From positions 18,756 through 82,755 of the forward strand of contig JADZCM010000040.1 of the NCBI GenBank assembly GCA_020851555.1: DNA of 64,000 bases, given 5' to 3'. The notes under the pieces are model-generated. The model was not told the origin of the DNA. It made no database searches and worked only from the letters and a program-made list of their open reading frames with translations. Positions 7,470 to 17,390 of the stretch are shown here, in pieces. The translations under genes were made by a program, and so were the position numbers. Position 1 is the stretch's first letter; each line of letters begins with the position of its first letter. This stretch comes from Bryobacterales bacterium. GTDB taxonomy: Bacteria; Acidobacteriota; Terriglobia; Bryobacterales; Bryobacteraceae.

Positions 7470-9704
7470 ATGTCCTCGGACCCCAGTGCGGCATTCTCCC
7501 CGGGCGACGAGGCACCCCTGCCACGGCCTGACTTAGAAGGCGCCTTCCGCGCCTTGGCCGACCGCGTCCGGCTCGTCCGGCCCAAAGAGGACCTGGCTCC
7601 CCTGGAAAGCGCCTATCGCTTCGCGGCTGAGCGCCACACCGGGCAGTTCCGCCTTTCGGGCGAGCCCTATATCAGCCATCCCCTGGCCGTCGCCGGCATT
7701 CTGGCGGAAATGAACATGGACGTCGTTTCGCTCCAGACGGCCCTTCTCCACGATTTATTGGAAGACACCGACACGCGGTTGGAGGAGATCGAGAAGCGTT
7801 TCGGCCGGGAGGTCGCCCGTTGCGTGGACGGCGTGACAAAGCTGCGCAAATTGCAGTTCTTCACGTCCGAGGCGCGTCAGGCGGAGAGCTACCGGAAGAT
7901 GTTTCTGGCGATGACTGACGACGTGCGGGTCATCATCGTCAAGCTGACGGACCGGCTCCACAACATGCGCACCATCGGCAGCCTGCCCCGGGAAAAGCAG
8001 GAGCGCATTGCGCGGGAGACGCTGGAGATCTACGCCCCCATCAGCCACCGCCTGGGCATGGGCAAGATCCGCGGGGAACTGGAGGATCTGGCCTTCACGG
8101 TCCTTGAACCGGAGGCCTCGGCGGATCTGCTGCAACAGATCGAATCGCGACGCCACGAGATCGAGGCTTTCCTGGCCGGCATCCGGCGCTCGGTAGAGGA
8201 GACGCTGCGCCAGGAGGGCATCCCCGCGCGGGTATCGGGGAGAGTGAAGCGGGTCTACTCCATCTATCAGAAGATGCGCCGGCAGAAGGTTCCGCTCGAC
8301 CAGGTTTACGACCTGCTGGCGCTGCGCATCGTTACGGACTCGGTCAAGAACTGCTACGCCGCGCTGGGCGTGATCCACAACGAGTGGCACCCCATTCCCG
8401 GACGCATCAAGGACTTCATCGCGATTCCCCGCCCCAACATGTATCAGGCGCTGCACACGTCCGTGATCGGTCCGGGCGGGCATGCGTTCGAGGTGCAGAT
8501 CCGTACCGAGGAGATGCACCGCGTCGCCGAGGAGGGCATCGCCGCGCACTGGAAATACAAGGAGGGGCACACAGGGCCCGGCCAGGACGACCAGCGGATC
8601 GCGTGGTTGCGGCAACTTGTCGAGTGGCAGGGGGAGATGCAGGACCCCGGCGACTTCCTCTCAACGCTCAGGGTCGATCTCTATCCGGAGGAGGTCTGCT
8701 GCTTCACGCCCCGCGGGAAGGTGATCGTCCTGCCGCGGGAGGCGACACCCATCGACTTCGCCTACGCCATCCACTCCGACGTGGGCCACTCCTGCGTGGG
8801 GGCCAAGGTCAACGGCCGCATTGTTCCACTGCGTTACGCCCTCCGCAACGGCGACGTGGTCGAGATCCTGACCCAGGCCGGCCACATGCCGAGCAAGGAC
8901 TGGCTGGCGCTGGTGAAGACGTCGCGCGCGCGCAACAAGATCAAGCACATCGTCAATCTCAACGAGCGCGCCAAGGCGGTGGAGATCGGCGTCAAGTTGC
9001 TCGAAAAGGAGGCGCGCCGACTGGGACTTTCTCTCCAGAAGGTGGGGAAGACTGACCTGGAGCGGGCCGCTTCGGACCACGGGTTCGGCAAGGTCGAGGA
9101 CCTCCAGGCGGCGCTGGGATACGGCCGCCTGTCGGCCAGGCAGGTGCTCCAGAAACTGGCGCCGCAGGATGACGCCGCCGCGCCTGCCGGACAGATCAAG
9201 GGCGCCGCCGGCCTGCCCACACCGGCCCAGATTGCGTCCCCCCCCGCCGGCGACCTGGTTTTGAAGGTTAAGGGGGCCGACGATCTGCTGGTCTACCGCG
9301 CCAAGTGCTGCGCCCCCATTCCCGGGGATCCCATCGTGGGGTATGTCACCCGCGGCAAAGGCGTCGCGGTGCACTCCAGCTACTGCTCCAATGTTCAGAA
9401 CCTGCTTTACGAGGCCGAACGCAAAATCGACGTGGAGTGGGCCCGCAGCGCCTCCGAGGCGTTCCCGGTCAGGATGCTCGTGCACACGGACGACCGTCCC
9501 GGAATCCTCCACCTGCTGACCAACGTGCTGGCCGGCGAGGAGTGCAACATTCGGAACCTGGACGCGCGGCCCGACGATGCCCGCAACGGAGACGGCGCCG
9601 TCATCGAGATGACCGTGGACGTGAAGGAGAAGAGGCAACTGGACAGGATCGTCTCCGCCATGCGCCGCCTCTCCGGGGTCCGCGACGTCGAACGGACACT
9701 GTAG
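7470..9704 (+). CDS. spoT: Bifunctional (p)ppGpp synthetase/hydrolase (RelA/SpoT family)
   Basis: Makes and degrades the stringent-response alarmone. About 744 residues. The N-terminal HD hydrolase domain has the intact HDxxED motif (ALLHDLLEDT, about residues 91-100) and RLHNMRT, so hydrolase activity is expected. The synthetase domain contains RVSGRVKRVYSIYQKM and IPRPNMYQALHTSVIG. A TGS domain (FTPRGKVIVLPREATPIDFAYA) and a C-terminal ACT domain (MLVHTDDRPGILHLLTNVLA) follow. The ATG at 7470 is chosen over a TTG at 7431 because the extra residues would be translated from the hairpin. As the only family member in the window it may be the sole long Rel enzyme. Confidence 0.95.
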   Translation: MSSDPSAAFSPGDEAPLPRPDLEGAFRALADRVRLVRPKEDLAPLESAYRFAAERHTGQFRLSGEPYISHPLAVAGILAEMNMDVVSLQTALLHDLLEDTDTRLEEIEKRFGREVARCVDGVTKLRKLQFFTSEARQAESYRKMFLAMTDDVRVIIVKLTDRLHNMRTIGSLPREKQERIARETLEIYAPISHRLGMGKIRGELEDLAFTVLEPEASADLLQQIESRRHEIEAFLAGIRRSVEETLRQEGIPARVSGRVKRVYSIYQKMRRQKVPLDQVYDLLALRIVTDSVKNCYAALGVIHNEWHPIPGRIKDFIAIPRPNMYQALHTSVIGPGGHAFEVQIRTEEMHRVAEEGIAAHWKYKEGHTGPGQDDQRIAWLRQLVEWQGEMQDPGDFLSTLRVDLYPEEVCCFTPRGKVIVLPREATPIDFAYAIHSDVGHSCVGAKVNGRIVPLRYALRNGDVVEILTQAGHMPSKDWLALVKTSRARNKIKHIVNLNERAKAVEIGVKLLEKEARRLGLSLQKVGKTDLERAASDHGFGKVEDLQAALGYGRLSARQVLQKLAPQDDAAAPAGQIKGAAGLPTPAQIASPPAGDLVLKVKGADDLLVYRAKCCAPIPGDPIVGYVTRGKGVAVHSSYCSNVQNLLYEAERKIDVEWARSASEAFPVRMLVHTDDRPGILHLLTNVLAGEECNIRNLDARPDDARNGDGAVIEMTVDVKEKRQLDRIVSAMRRLSGVRDVERTL

Positions 9705-9724
9705 AGAACACCGCCGGAGCGCCA

Positions 9725-10093
9725 ATGACGCCTCAGCCCGCAGATCCTGAACACATCGCCGTTTCCCGGACCCGGGGAATCATGATCGACTGGAAGGACG
9801 GCCACCACAGCCAGTACAGCCTGCGCTACCTTCGCGACCGCTGTCCCTGTGCTTCCTGCACCGGCGCCCACGGCGGCACGCCCGAAAAGGGGGCCGCGTC
9901 TTCGCCTTTCGAGATGTACAAGCCCGCGCTCAAGATCGAATCGGTCGAGGCGGCCGGCAGTTACGCCATCTCAATCGCCTGGAACGACGGGCACCGCACG
10001 GGTATCTATACCTACGACTACCTGAGATCCATATGCCCGTGCCCGGAGTGCACGGCGCCGGAGCAGGAGAACAGCGGGCCGCGGCAGGAATAG
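9725..10093 (+). CDS. DUF971-domain protein (GBBH-like N-terminal domain)
   Basis: 122 residues. The fold is the small domain found at the N-terminus of gamma-butyrobetaine hydroxylases and as a free-standing bacterial protein. ISRTRGIMIDWKDGH-type start, LRYLRDRCPCASC and RSICPCPEC are characteristic. The paired CxC/CxxC clusters suggest metal binding. The frame is open further upstream through the end of spoT, but the ATG 20 bp after the spoT stop gives the family length. Function is unknown. Free-standing copies have been linked to Fe-S handling in other bacteria, which I treat only as a possibility. Confidence 0.88.
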   Translation: MTPQPADPEHIAVSRTRGIMIDWKDGHHSQYSLRYLRDRCPCASCTGAHGGTPEKGAASSPFEMYKPALKIESVEAAGSYAISIAWNDGHRTGIYTYDYLRSICPCPECTAPEQENSGPRQE

Positions 10094-10105
10094 AAGGCTA
10101 AGCGG

Positions 10106-11125
10106 TTATAGCAGCCGGAAATTGACTTCTACTTGGGCAGCCACGGTCACGGGCTTGCCGTCCTTGCGGCCGGGTTGGAAGCGCCACTTCATCACCGCTT
10201 CGATGGCCTTTTCGTCCAACCCCATCCCTAGCGGACGGATCACCCTGGGATTCTGCGGCAGCCCGCGTTCGTTGACCTCGATGTAGAGGATCACGGTCCC
10301 CATGTACTTCGCCTTGCGGGCCTCTTCGGAGTACTCGGGCTCGATCTTGTAGGTCACAACGGGGTAAGAGACTCCCCCGCCCGCGCGGTACACGCCGCCA
10401 CCGAATCCGCCGCCTTCTCCGGGGCCAAATCCTGGGCCGCTACCGGGGCCAACGCCGCCTCCCCGGCCCGATCCAATGCCCCCTCCCGAACCCGGACCGC
10501 TGGAGGGAGGACCGATGCGGCCCAGCGGATCGCCGAATTGGGCCATGTTGATCTGCGGAAGGTTCACGTCCGGCGGGACCACGATCGTAGGCTCCATCAC
10601 CAGTTTGGGGTTCGGGTTGGTGACGACCGCCGTCGGCGGCGTGAACTGGCGGGGAGCGACCCTCGGCAGTTTCCCCTTGCTGGCGGGCAGCGGGTCGCGG
10701 GCGCCGCCGCCACCGCCGCCGCCCGTCTGTTTGGGCTTTGGCGTTTGAGGGATGTAGGGAGCAATATCAGGCGCGATGAGCGTGACCGCCTGCTTCATGT
10801 GCATCTGGACTCTCTCGTTCGTCGCGAGGGAGAAGGCAAGGGCGACCACGGCCACGTGGATCGCCACCGAGGTCACGTAGGATTTCTTCTGGTGCCCGTA
10901 GAACCCCCAAATATCCCTGACCTGCACGGGCTTCGACGTCACCTGCAGCGGCGGCAGTTTGGGGGGGAAGAACGCGTCCCTAAGGCCCGTCCAGAGAGAG
11001 ACAAACAGGCCTCCCGGAGTCGCCTCCACCCCAAGGGCCTTGAGGTGGTCTTCGGGAGTGAGCAGAGGCAGGTCGTCTGCCTTGCCCTCCTCTTGAGGCC
11101 GAAGTCCGGTGTCCTGATCTGACAT
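10106..11125 (-). CDS. TonB-like energy transducer, glycine-rich
   Basis: 339 residues on the opposite strand to the tonB/exbB/exbD set. An unusually long cytoplasmic N-terminus (about 85 residues) precedes one TM helix (SYVTSVAIHVAVVALAFSLA). The periplasmic linker begins Pro/Lys-rich, then has a run of seven Gly and a long Gly/Pro/Ser-rich stretch (about residues 215-255). The C-terminal TonB domain has EPEYSEEARKAKYMGTVIL and ends VEVNFRLL. No ExbB or ExbD is adjacent, so it may share those encoded near 5 kb. Converges with the DUF971 gene, with only 12 bp between them. Confidence 0.85.
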   Translation of the reverse strand: MSDQDTGLRPQEEGKADDLPLLTPEDHLKALGVEATPGGLFVSLWTGLRDAFFPPKLPPLQVTSKPVQVRDIWGFYGHQKKSYVTSVAIHVAVVALAFSLATNERVQMHMKQAVTLIAPDIAPYIPQTPKPKQTGGGGGGGARDPLPASKGKLPRVAPRQFTPPTAVVTNPNPKLVMEPTIVVPPDVNLPQINMAQFGDPLGRIGPPSSGPGSGGGIGSGRGGGVGPGSGPGFGPGEGGGFGGGVYRAGGGVSYPVVTYKIEPEYSEEARKAKYMGTVILYIEVNERGLPQNPRVIRPLGMGLDEKAIEAVMKWRFQPGRKDGKPVTVAAQVEVNFRLL

Positions 11126-11411
11126 TGGGTGTGCCTGTTACGCTCCCAGTTCTCACGCCGGGCGAGACGCAAATGTCACGCCCTGTCCATTTAGATGGAA
11201 TGGGCATCCGAGCCGTTCCATCGAATTACCGATTTCCATCGGCCCGTCCTACGAAAAAGTGTACCACAGGGAGAGCGTCATCCTGACAGCGGCGTGGACC
11301 GGTACGGCTTCCAGCGCGTCGTCGCGAAGGGGTAGCAGTCAAAGAGGTTACCCACATGCGCGCATGCGCCCGGCGTGAGAATTTCCGGCCCCCGGACCAC
11401 AACAGTATGTA

Positions 11412-12932
11412 TTGCCACTGTTCTGCACCCGGAGCGCCGCAGTCTACGGCATCGACGCCCACCTCATCGATGTGGAAGTCGACCTGTACGCGTCCGGCTC
11501 CGCCAAGGACTTCATCACCGTCGGCATGCCCGACACCGCCGTCCGTGAGAGCCGCGAACGCATCAAGAGCGCCCTGCTGAACTCCGGCTTCGGGTATCCC
11601 AACAAGGCGGTCACCATCAATCTGGCTCCGGCTAACGTGCGCAAGGAGGGGGCGGGCTTCGACCTGCCCATGGCGGTGGGCATCCTCGGCGCCATGGGCA
11701 TGGCGTCCAAGACCAACGGACGTCTGCTGGTGGGGGAGCTCTCTCTGGACGGCGGCATCCGCCCCATCCGCGGAGCGTTGTCCATCGCCGCCTGCGCCCG
11801 TCAGCATCGTATGGACAGCGTGGTGGTGCCGGCCGAAAACGCGGCGGAAGCCGCGGTGGTTGAGGGCGTGCGCGTTTTCGGGGTACGGCACATTTCCGAA
11901 GTCGTGGCGTTGCTGGAAAACCCCGGCAGGTTTACGGCGGCGTCACCGGCGCCAGCAGCCGGCCCCGAAGCGGTGAGCGTAACTCCGGACTTTCTGGAAG
12001 TGCGCGGCCAGGGGACGGCGAAGCGGGCGCTGGAGGTGGCCGCCGCGGGCGTCCATAACGTGCTGATGATCGGCCCTCCGGGCTCGGGCAAGACAATGCT
12101 GGCCAAGCGCCTGGCCGGAATCCTTCCGCCGCTGACGCTGGAAGAGGCGATCGAGACCACCAAGGTCCACAGCGTGGCGGGCTGCCTGCCGAAGGGCGCG
12201 GGGTTGCTCTCCGGGCGTCCCTTCCGCGCGCCGCACCACACGGTCTCCGACGCGGGACTGATCGGCGGCGGGATGGGAATTCCCCGCCCCGGAGAGGCCA
12301 GCCTGGCCAACCACGGCGTTCTGTTCCTGGACGAGTTCCCGGAGTTCCCGCGCCATGTGCTGGAGTTGCTGCGGCAGCCGCTGGAAGACGGTTCGGTGAC
12401 GATTGCCCGGTCCAGCATGACGCTCTCGTTCCCCGCCAGTTTCATGCTGATCGCGGCCATGAACCCCTGTCCGTGCGGCTTTCATGGGGATACCACCAGG
12501 GAGTGCCGCTGCACGGGCGGCATCATCCAAAGATACCTGAGCAAGATCTCCGGGCCGCTGTTGGACCGCATCGACCTGCACATCGAGGTGCCCGCGGTGC
12601 CGTACAAAGAGCTGCGCGCCAGAGAGGCGGGCGAGTCATCGGCGGACATCCGGCGCCGTGTCGAGCGGGCTCGCGCGGTTCAGCAGGCGCGGGGCTTCTA
12701 CAATTCCCGGATACCTTCCCGCCTGCTCCGAAAGCTCTGCGAGTTGGACGACGCCGGCGAGCGCACCCTGGAGATGGCCGTGCGCCGCATGGGTCTTTCA
12801 GCCCGCGCCCACGACCGCCTGCTCAAGGTCTCCCGCACCATCGCGGACCTGGGCGGCTCGGAGGCGGTCACCGCCAAGCACGTCGCCGAAGCCGTCCAGT
12901 ACCGCAGCCTGGACCGGAACTACTGGAGTTGA
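11412..12932 (+). CDS. comM: ComM/YifB-family Mg-chelatase-like ATPase
   Basis: AAA+ ATPase related to magnesium chelatase. ComM is a hexameric helicase promoting branch migration during natural transformation. 506 residues: an N-terminal ATPase-associated domain ([16 protein letters not shown]...[15 protein letters not shown]), Walker [17 protein letters not shown], Walker [11 protein letters not shown], a Cys cluster [17 protein letters not shown], and the C-terminal Mg-chelatase domain. The frame opens at TTG 11412. CTG 11418 would also fit the common MLF...[11 protein letters not shown] start. No clear Shine-Dalgarno is seen, so the exact start is uncertain. Confidence 0.94.
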   Translation: MPLFCTRSAAVYGIDAHLIDVEVDLYASGSAKDFITVGMPDTAVRESRERIKSALLNSGFGYPNKAVTINLAPANVRKEGAGFDLPMAVGILGAMGMASKTNGRLLVGELSLDGGIRPIRGALSIAACARQHRMDSVVVPAENAAEAAVVEGVRVFGVRHISEVVALLENPGRFTAASPAPAAGPEAVSVTPDFLEVRGQGTAKRALEVAAAGVHNVLMIGPPGSGKTMLAKRLAGILPPLTLEEAIETTKVHSVAGCLPKGAGLLSGRPFRAPHHTVSDAGLIGGGMGIPRPGEASLANHGVLFLDEFPEFPRHVLELLRQPLEDGSVTIARSSMTLSFPASFMLIAAMNPCPCGFHGDTTRECRCTGGIIQRYLSKISGPLLDRIDLHIEVPAVPYKELRAREAGESSADIRRRVERARAVQQARGFYNSRIPSRLLRKLCELDDAGERTLEMAVRRMGLSARAHDRLLKVSRTIADLGGSEAVTAKHVAEAVQYRSLDRNYWS

Positions 12933-12984
12933 AGAGGCTTCTGCCGCAGGGACAGGAACCGCCGGAGCCGGGGGAACGCCTCGC

Positions 12985-13938
12985 TCAGACGCGCCCGCCG
13001 TGCATTCCGATCCATTCCTGGGTTTCATCCCAGGAAAGCAGCCCCGCGACGGAACCGACGCGCCGGACCGAAAGCGCACCCACGGCGTTGGCGAAACCGG
13101 CCGCGTCCCGCAGAGGCAGGCCGCGATGCAGCGCCGCTATGAATCCGCCCGCGAAACAGTCGCCCGCGCCTGTGGTATCCACAACGTCCACATTGAACGC
13201 CGGCGCTGAGAACTCCCCGCCGGAGGCCAATACCAGGCACCCCTGAGGCCCCAGTTTCACGACCACGGTTCCGGCGCCCGCCTCCCTCAAGGCCCTCGCC
13301 GCCTGACTCGGGTCTTCCAGGTTCGTAAGCATGTGGGCCTCCTCTTCGTTCACGAAGAGCAGATCCACATACGGCAGGCAAGGCCCCACGTCCAGAATCC
13401 ACCGTCCCTGGCTGTCCCACGCCGCATCCAGCGACGTTTGCAGGCCGGCGGCGCGGGCCCGCCGCAGGCTCTCGGCGGCATGAGGGCGGAAGGCGGGCAG
13501 CGAGAACGGGTTCGCCACGTGGAACCGCGTGACGCCCTGCATCCGGCTCCTGCTGAACTCGACCGGCTCGGGGAGGGCGTGGAGATTCACGCCGGGCTTG
13601 TGCAGGAACAGGCGGTTCCCGTCGGACCTCACCAGGGCAATGGTCGTCGCCGACGCGCCCCACGCGCGGCCCACCGGACCCGTGTCCACCCCCGCGCTGC
13701 GCAGTCCGGCGAGCATCTCGTCGCCGTAGTTGTCGTCGCCGACAACGGAGACCAGCCGGACGGGCACTCCGAGGCGCGCCAGCGCGTAGCTGGTATTCGC
13801 CCCGTTCCCGCCCATGCTGTGCCCAATGGTCTCCACCCAGGTGGTTGCGCCCCAGCGCAGTTGATCCACGGGATGCACCAACATGTCGAAGACCACGTTA
13901 CCCGTACATAGAACACCTGCCGGCTGAGCGAATGGCAT
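12985..13938 (-). CDS. PfkB-family carbohydrate kinase
   Basis: Ribokinase-like sugar or nucleoside kinase, 317 residues. Near the N-terminus GNVVFDMLVHPVD and the glycine pair GGNGANTSYALARLG form the substrate lid/site. The C-terminal signature DTTGAGDCFAGGFIAAL contains the anion hole and catalytic Asp. The substrate cannot be told from sequence (ribose, fructose, ketodeoxygluconate and adenosine are all possible). The upstream membrane-anchored gene stops 3 bp before this start, so the two are probably co-translated. Confidence 0.9.
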   Translation of the reverse strand: MPFAQPAGVLCTGNVVFDMLVHPVDQLRWGATTWVETIGHSMGGNGANTSYALARLGVPVRLVSVVGDDNYGDEMLAGLRSAGVDTGPVGRAWGASATTIALVRSDGNRLFLHKPGVNLHALPEPVEFSRSRMQGVTRFHVANPFSLPAFRPHAAESLRRARAAGLQTSLDAAWDSQGRWILDVGPCLPYVDLLFVNEEEAHMLTNLEDPSQAARALREAGAGTVVVKLGPQGCLVLASGGEFSAPAFNVDVVDTTGAGDCFAGGFIAALHRGLPLRDAAGFANAVGALSVRRVGSVAGLLSWDETQEWIGMHGGRV

Positions 13939-13941
13939 AGG

Positions 13942-14868
13942 CTATTGCGGATCTCTCAGTATACCTTCCAGAAACTCACGCCCGACGGGCCAGCGCCCCA
14001 GGACCCGGCGGTCCACCCGGTTGAAGACGCCGGCGGCGAGCACTCCGCTCAAGTCCCGGGGGTTCGGAGCCTGGTGCTCCCGCGCGATCATGCCCTTGAG
14101 GAGGCTGGTGAGCCCGGACAGTTGGTCGGACAGCGCCGAAGCCTGGCCGGCGGAGGGACACGTCGCGTCCAGTTCGATGACGGCGCCTCCATTGGAAAGC
14201 GCGAGCGCAAGGCTCACCTGCTCGGCGTCCGCCATGGTCCGGGCGAAGAGGCGGGTGCCCGTGGGCAAGTCCTCTCTCTCCCGGAGCACCGCGGAAGGAA
14301 GAAGCACCCAAAGAGGCCGGGCCGGTACACCGTGCTCGCGGGCAGAGGACTTGCGTGCGAGTAACCGGGAGGCGGCCCAGTCGTCCGGACCCACTCCCAG
14401 CGCCATCACATCCCTGCGCAGCGGGAAGAAAGAGACAGAACGGTCCGGCGTGCTGCCCTCCATGCGGCAGAACGAGTTGCGGCACACGCCTCCTTGCGCG
14501 GCCGCGTAGTCCCGCAGTTTACCCCAGTCGAAGCGGCCCCTCAGCAGCATCAGGGTTGTGCCGTTCCCAATCCAGGCCACGGCATAATCGAGGTCCTGCT
14601 GGTAATCGAATCCGGTTCCGGCGACGAAAGAGACGTATTCCGGTTCCCGCTCCATCTTGGACCCGCCCAGCGCCTCCAAAATGCCGTTTGAGCGCAGTGC
14701 GGCCAGATCGACGCCCAGCACCACGGCCTGTTCCGGCGGCAGGTATTCAAGCAGATCGGCCGGCGTGGCCGTCCGGCGGTCGCGGAGGTACGACAGCCCG
14801 ACGACGATTCCGGCGCAGGCGGCCACGACCAGCAGCACCACGGCCAGCGGATTCAGGCGGAAGCTCAA
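13942..14868 (-). CDS. Membrane-anchored protein of unknown function
   Basis: 308 residues, TTG start. One N-terminal TM helix (LAVVLLVVAACAGIVVGLSYL) anchors a periplasmic domain beginning TPADLLEYLPPEQAVVLGVDLAALR. The domain resembles acidobacterial proteins that start with a statement of the 'P.dA..v..iD...LR' type, but I cannot name a family. It has one Cys pair (CRNSFCRM) that could form a disulfide. It precedes the PfkB kinase by 3 bp. A TAAGCT about six bases before the TTG could be a -10 for a leaderless mRNA, with low certainty. Confidence 0.75.
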   Translation of the reverse strand: MSFRLNPLAVVLLVVAACAGIVVGLSYLRDRRTATPADLLEYLPPEQAVVLGVDLAALRSNGILEALGGSKMEREPEYVSFVAGTGFDYQQDLDYAVAWIGNGTTLMLLRGRFDWGKLRDYAAAQGGVCRNSFCRMEGSTPDRSVSFFPLRRDVMALGVGPDDWAASRLLARKSSAREHGVPARPLWVLLPSAVLREREDLPTGTRLFARTMADAEQVSLALALSNGGAVIELDATCPSAGQASALSDQLSGLTSLLKGMIAREHQAPNPRDLSGVLAAGVFNRVDRRVLGRWPVGREFLEGILRDPQ

Positions 14869-14929
14869 ACAAGTAGCTTACACCGGCCGGGGGGCCGCCG
14901 GTATCCGGCGGCGGAAGGCGCGGCCAGGA

Positions 14930-15928
14930 TCAGGCGCGACGCGCGCGGGACGCGGCGCGCGCTGCTACTATCACGCCCGCGGGCTCCGGCGTGGGGAGGC
15001 GGCGGATCGCCGTGAATCCAGCCGCTTTCAGCCACGCCGTGTACTCTGGCTGGCTGTAATTGGCACCTCCGGCGGTCCCGACCAGCATGTTGAGAGAGAA
15101 AAGCACAGCAGCGCGGGGGGCGGTCTTGTCCGGCCGGAGAATGAACTCATGCAGCACGAGCCGGCCGCCGGGAGCGAGCGCCGCGTGGACGCGGCGGAAC
15201 AGGTCCGCATTCTCGGAGGGACTCAGCATGTGGCAGATGGCCGAGACCAGCACCAGGTCGTACCCGGACCCGAGCGCATCCGACCTGAGGTCGCCCGCGC
15301 GGACAGTGACACGGCCCGACATGCGAGCCTGCCGGATGTGCCGGCGCGCTATGGGGAGCACCTCCGGACGGTCGAGCACTTCAGCCTTCAGGCCCGGCGC
15401 GGCTTTGGCGAAGGCAATGGCGTAAGCGCCCGAACCGCCGCCGACGTCCAGCATCCTCTCCGCTCCCCGAACCCCCACCGCCCGGACCAGGCGAGGCGCC
15501 CTCGTAGCGGCGTTGCGGTGCATGGCGGCAATGAAGGCCTCGGTCCCGGCCGGCTGCGATGCGGGTTGATGAGTCCGCCAGACGGACGTTCCTTTTCGGA
15601 CCGCCTCGGTCAGCGTGGACCACCGGGGCCAGAGATTCACCGTGTGAAGGAAGGCCGCCCGCTCGTTCCGCGGCGGCCGTCCGGTCAGGCAGCGCCGCGT
15701 CACCGGAGTGTTCCGGAACGTCTCTCCTTTCTTGCTCAGCGCGCCGATGGCGCAGAGAGCGTTCAGAAGCATCCCGGTCGCGCGAGGGTCCGCGCCAATG
15801 CGCGTGGCCACACGGGAAGCATTGGCGCCCTCCCCGACGGCGGAAAACACGTCCAGTTCAATGGCCGTGAGGAGCGCCCGGCTCTCCATGAAGGCGCGCG
15901 TTTGCGCCATCAGCTCGCTGTAGGTCAC
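14930..15928 (-). CDS. O-methyltransferase of the plant/ASMT-like dimeric type
   Basis: 332 residues, GTG start. An N-terminal helical dimerisation domain with winged-helix features (ALLTAIELDVFSAVGEG, residues about 18-35) is followed by a class I SAM-binding core: MLDVGGGSGAYAIAFAKA, then LVLVSAICHMLSPSENADLFRRVHAALAPGG. The His in AICHML corresponds to the catalytic-base region of these enzymes. Members methylate hydroxyls of aromatic or polyketide products. It begins 12 bp after the trpB2 stop, so co-expression with tryptophan synthase beta is likely. The substrate is unknown. Confidence 0.85.
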   Translation of the reverse strand: MTYSELMAQTRAFMESRALLTAIELDVFSAVGEGANASRVATRIGADPRATGMLLNALCAIGALSKKGETFRNTPVTRRCLTGRPPRNERAAFLHTVNLWPRWSTLTEAVRKGTSVWRTHQPASQPAGTEAFIAAMHRNAATRAPRLVRAVGVRGAERMLDVGGGSGAYAIAFAKAAPGLKAEVLDRPEVLPIARRHIRQARMSGRVTVRAGDLRSDALGSGYDLVLVSAICHMLSPSENADLFRRVHAALAPGGRLVLHEFILRPDKTAPRAAVLFSLNMLVGTAGGANYSQPEYTAWLKAAGFTAIRRLPTPEPAGVIVAARAASRARRA

Positions 15929-15940
15929 CGCGGCCCCCGA

Positions 15941-17299
15941 TCAGCCGACCTTGGGGAGCGCCGCCAGGGAACGGGCGATCTCCTCATCCGGATGCTCGAA
16001 GTCCACAAGGTTGCCGTTCAGGTAGTTGTCGTAAGCCGACAGGTCAAAGTGCCCGTGGCCCGTCAGGCAGAACACGATCACGCGCGGGCGCCCTTCCTCC
16101 CGGGCCGCGATGGCCTCGTCGATCGCCGCGCGGATGGCGTGCGCGGATTCCGGCGCGGGAAGGATGCCTTCGGTCTGCGTGAACTGCACCGCGGCATCGA
16201 AGACGCCCGTCTGCGCGTAGGCGCGAGCCTCCAGGTAGCCGTGGTGGAGCAGGTGGCTGAGCAGCGGCGCGGCGCCGTGGTAGCGCAGGCCCCCGGCGTG
16301 AATCCCCGCGGGCACGAAGTCGTGTCCCAGCGTGTACATCTTCAGCAGCGGCGTGCTCTTGGCCGTATCGCCGAAGTCATAGAGATAGGATCCCTTGGTG
16401 AGCGTCGGACAGGCCAGGGGCTCGATCGCCAGAAGACGGACCTTCGAGCCGTTCAGCTTGTCGAGGACATACGGCAGCGCCAGGCCGCCGAAGCTGCTGC
16501 CGCCGCCGAAGCAGCCGATCACCACGTCCGGGTCTTCGCCGGCCAGTTGCATCTGGAGCTTGACTTCCTGGCCGATCACGGTCTGGTGCAGGAGGACATG
16601 GTTCAGGACACTGCCGAGCGAGTAGTTGGTATCAGTCTTGCCGGCTGCGTCTTCCACCGCCTCGCTGATCGCAATGCCCAGACTGCCGGGAGAGTCGGGA
16701 TGTTCCGCCAGCACGGCGCGGCCGGCGTTGGTCTTGGGACTGGGGCTGGGGAACACCTCGGCGCCCCAGGTGTTCATGAGCATGCGGCGGTATGGTTTCT
16801 GTTCGTAGCTCACCTTCACCATGTACACCGTGCATCCCAGCCCGAACATGCGGCATGCCAGCGCCAGCGCGCTGCCCCACTGCCCCGCTCCGGTCTCCGT
16901 CGCGAGCCGGCGGATTCCGGCCTGCTTGTTGTAGTACGCCTGCGCGACCGCCGTGTTGGGCTTATGGCTTCCGGCCGGACTCACCCCCTCGTGTTTGTAG
17001 TAGATGTGCGCGGGCGTGCGGAGAGCGGCCTCCAGCCGGCGGGCGCGGAACAGAGGGGTGGGCCGCCAGAGACGATAGATGTCGAGGACTTCGCCCGGCA
17101 CGTCGATTTGAGGCTGAGCCGAAAACTCCTGTTCAAGCAGTCCCATCGGGAAAATCGGCGCAAGCGCTTCCGGTCCGATCGGCTGCCCCGTCCCGGGGTT
17201 CAACGGGGGGGCCAGGGGTTCCTTCAACGCTGGCAGGACATTCAGCCAGACCGCGGGAAGTTGCGTCTCCGGCAACAGGTATTTCGTAAGATGATCCAC
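15941..17299 (-). CDS. trpB: TrpB2-type tryptophan synthase beta chain
   Basis: PLP enzyme joining indole and serine to make tryptophan. 452 residues, about 50 longer than TrpB1, with the N-terminal extension of the TrpB2 subfamily. The PLP lysine is in SHKPNTA at about residue 113, and the phosphate-binding loop is [15 protein letters not shown] start with TTAGGAG upstream. No trpA or other trp gene is near. TrpB2 often occurs alone and may work as an indole salvage or stand-alone enzyme (family knowledge). Likely co-transcribed with the downstream O-methyltransferase. Confidence 0.94.
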   Translation of the reverse strand: MDHLTKYLLPETQLPAVWLNVLPALKEPLAPPLNPGTGQPIGPEALAPIFPMGLLEQEFSAQPQIDVPGEVLDIYRLWRPTPLFRARRLEAALRTPAHIYYKHEGVSPAGSHKPNTAVAQAYYNKQAGIRRLATETGAGQWGSALALACRMFGLGCTVYMVKVSYEQKPYRRMLMNTWGAEVFPSPSPKTNAGRAVLAEHPDSPGSLGIAISEAVEDAAGKTDTNYSLGSVLNHVLLHQTVIGQEVKLQMQLAGEDPDVVIGCFGGGSSFGGLALPYVLDKLNGSKVRLLAIEPLACPTLTKGSYLYDFGDTAKSTPLLKMYTLGHDFVPAGIHAGGLRYHGAAPLLSHLLHHGYLEARAYAQTGVFDAAVQFTQTEGILPAPESAHAIRAAIDEAIAAREEGRPRVIVFCLTGHGHFDLSAYDNYLNGNLVDFEHPDEEIARSLAALPKVG

Positions 17300-17390
17300 A
17301 GACGGCTCCTAACTAAGAGATGGAAACACTCATTCTATCAACCCGAGCCGGAATTGCGGCGAGGCCCAGGCTGGCCAGCGCACCCGCCTT

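Noticed and set aside
9305..9724. Upstream extension of the DUF971 gene through the end of spoT
   Set aside because: It overlaps the ACT domain of spoT in another frame and codes for Arg-rich nonsense. The ATG at 9725 gives the family length.
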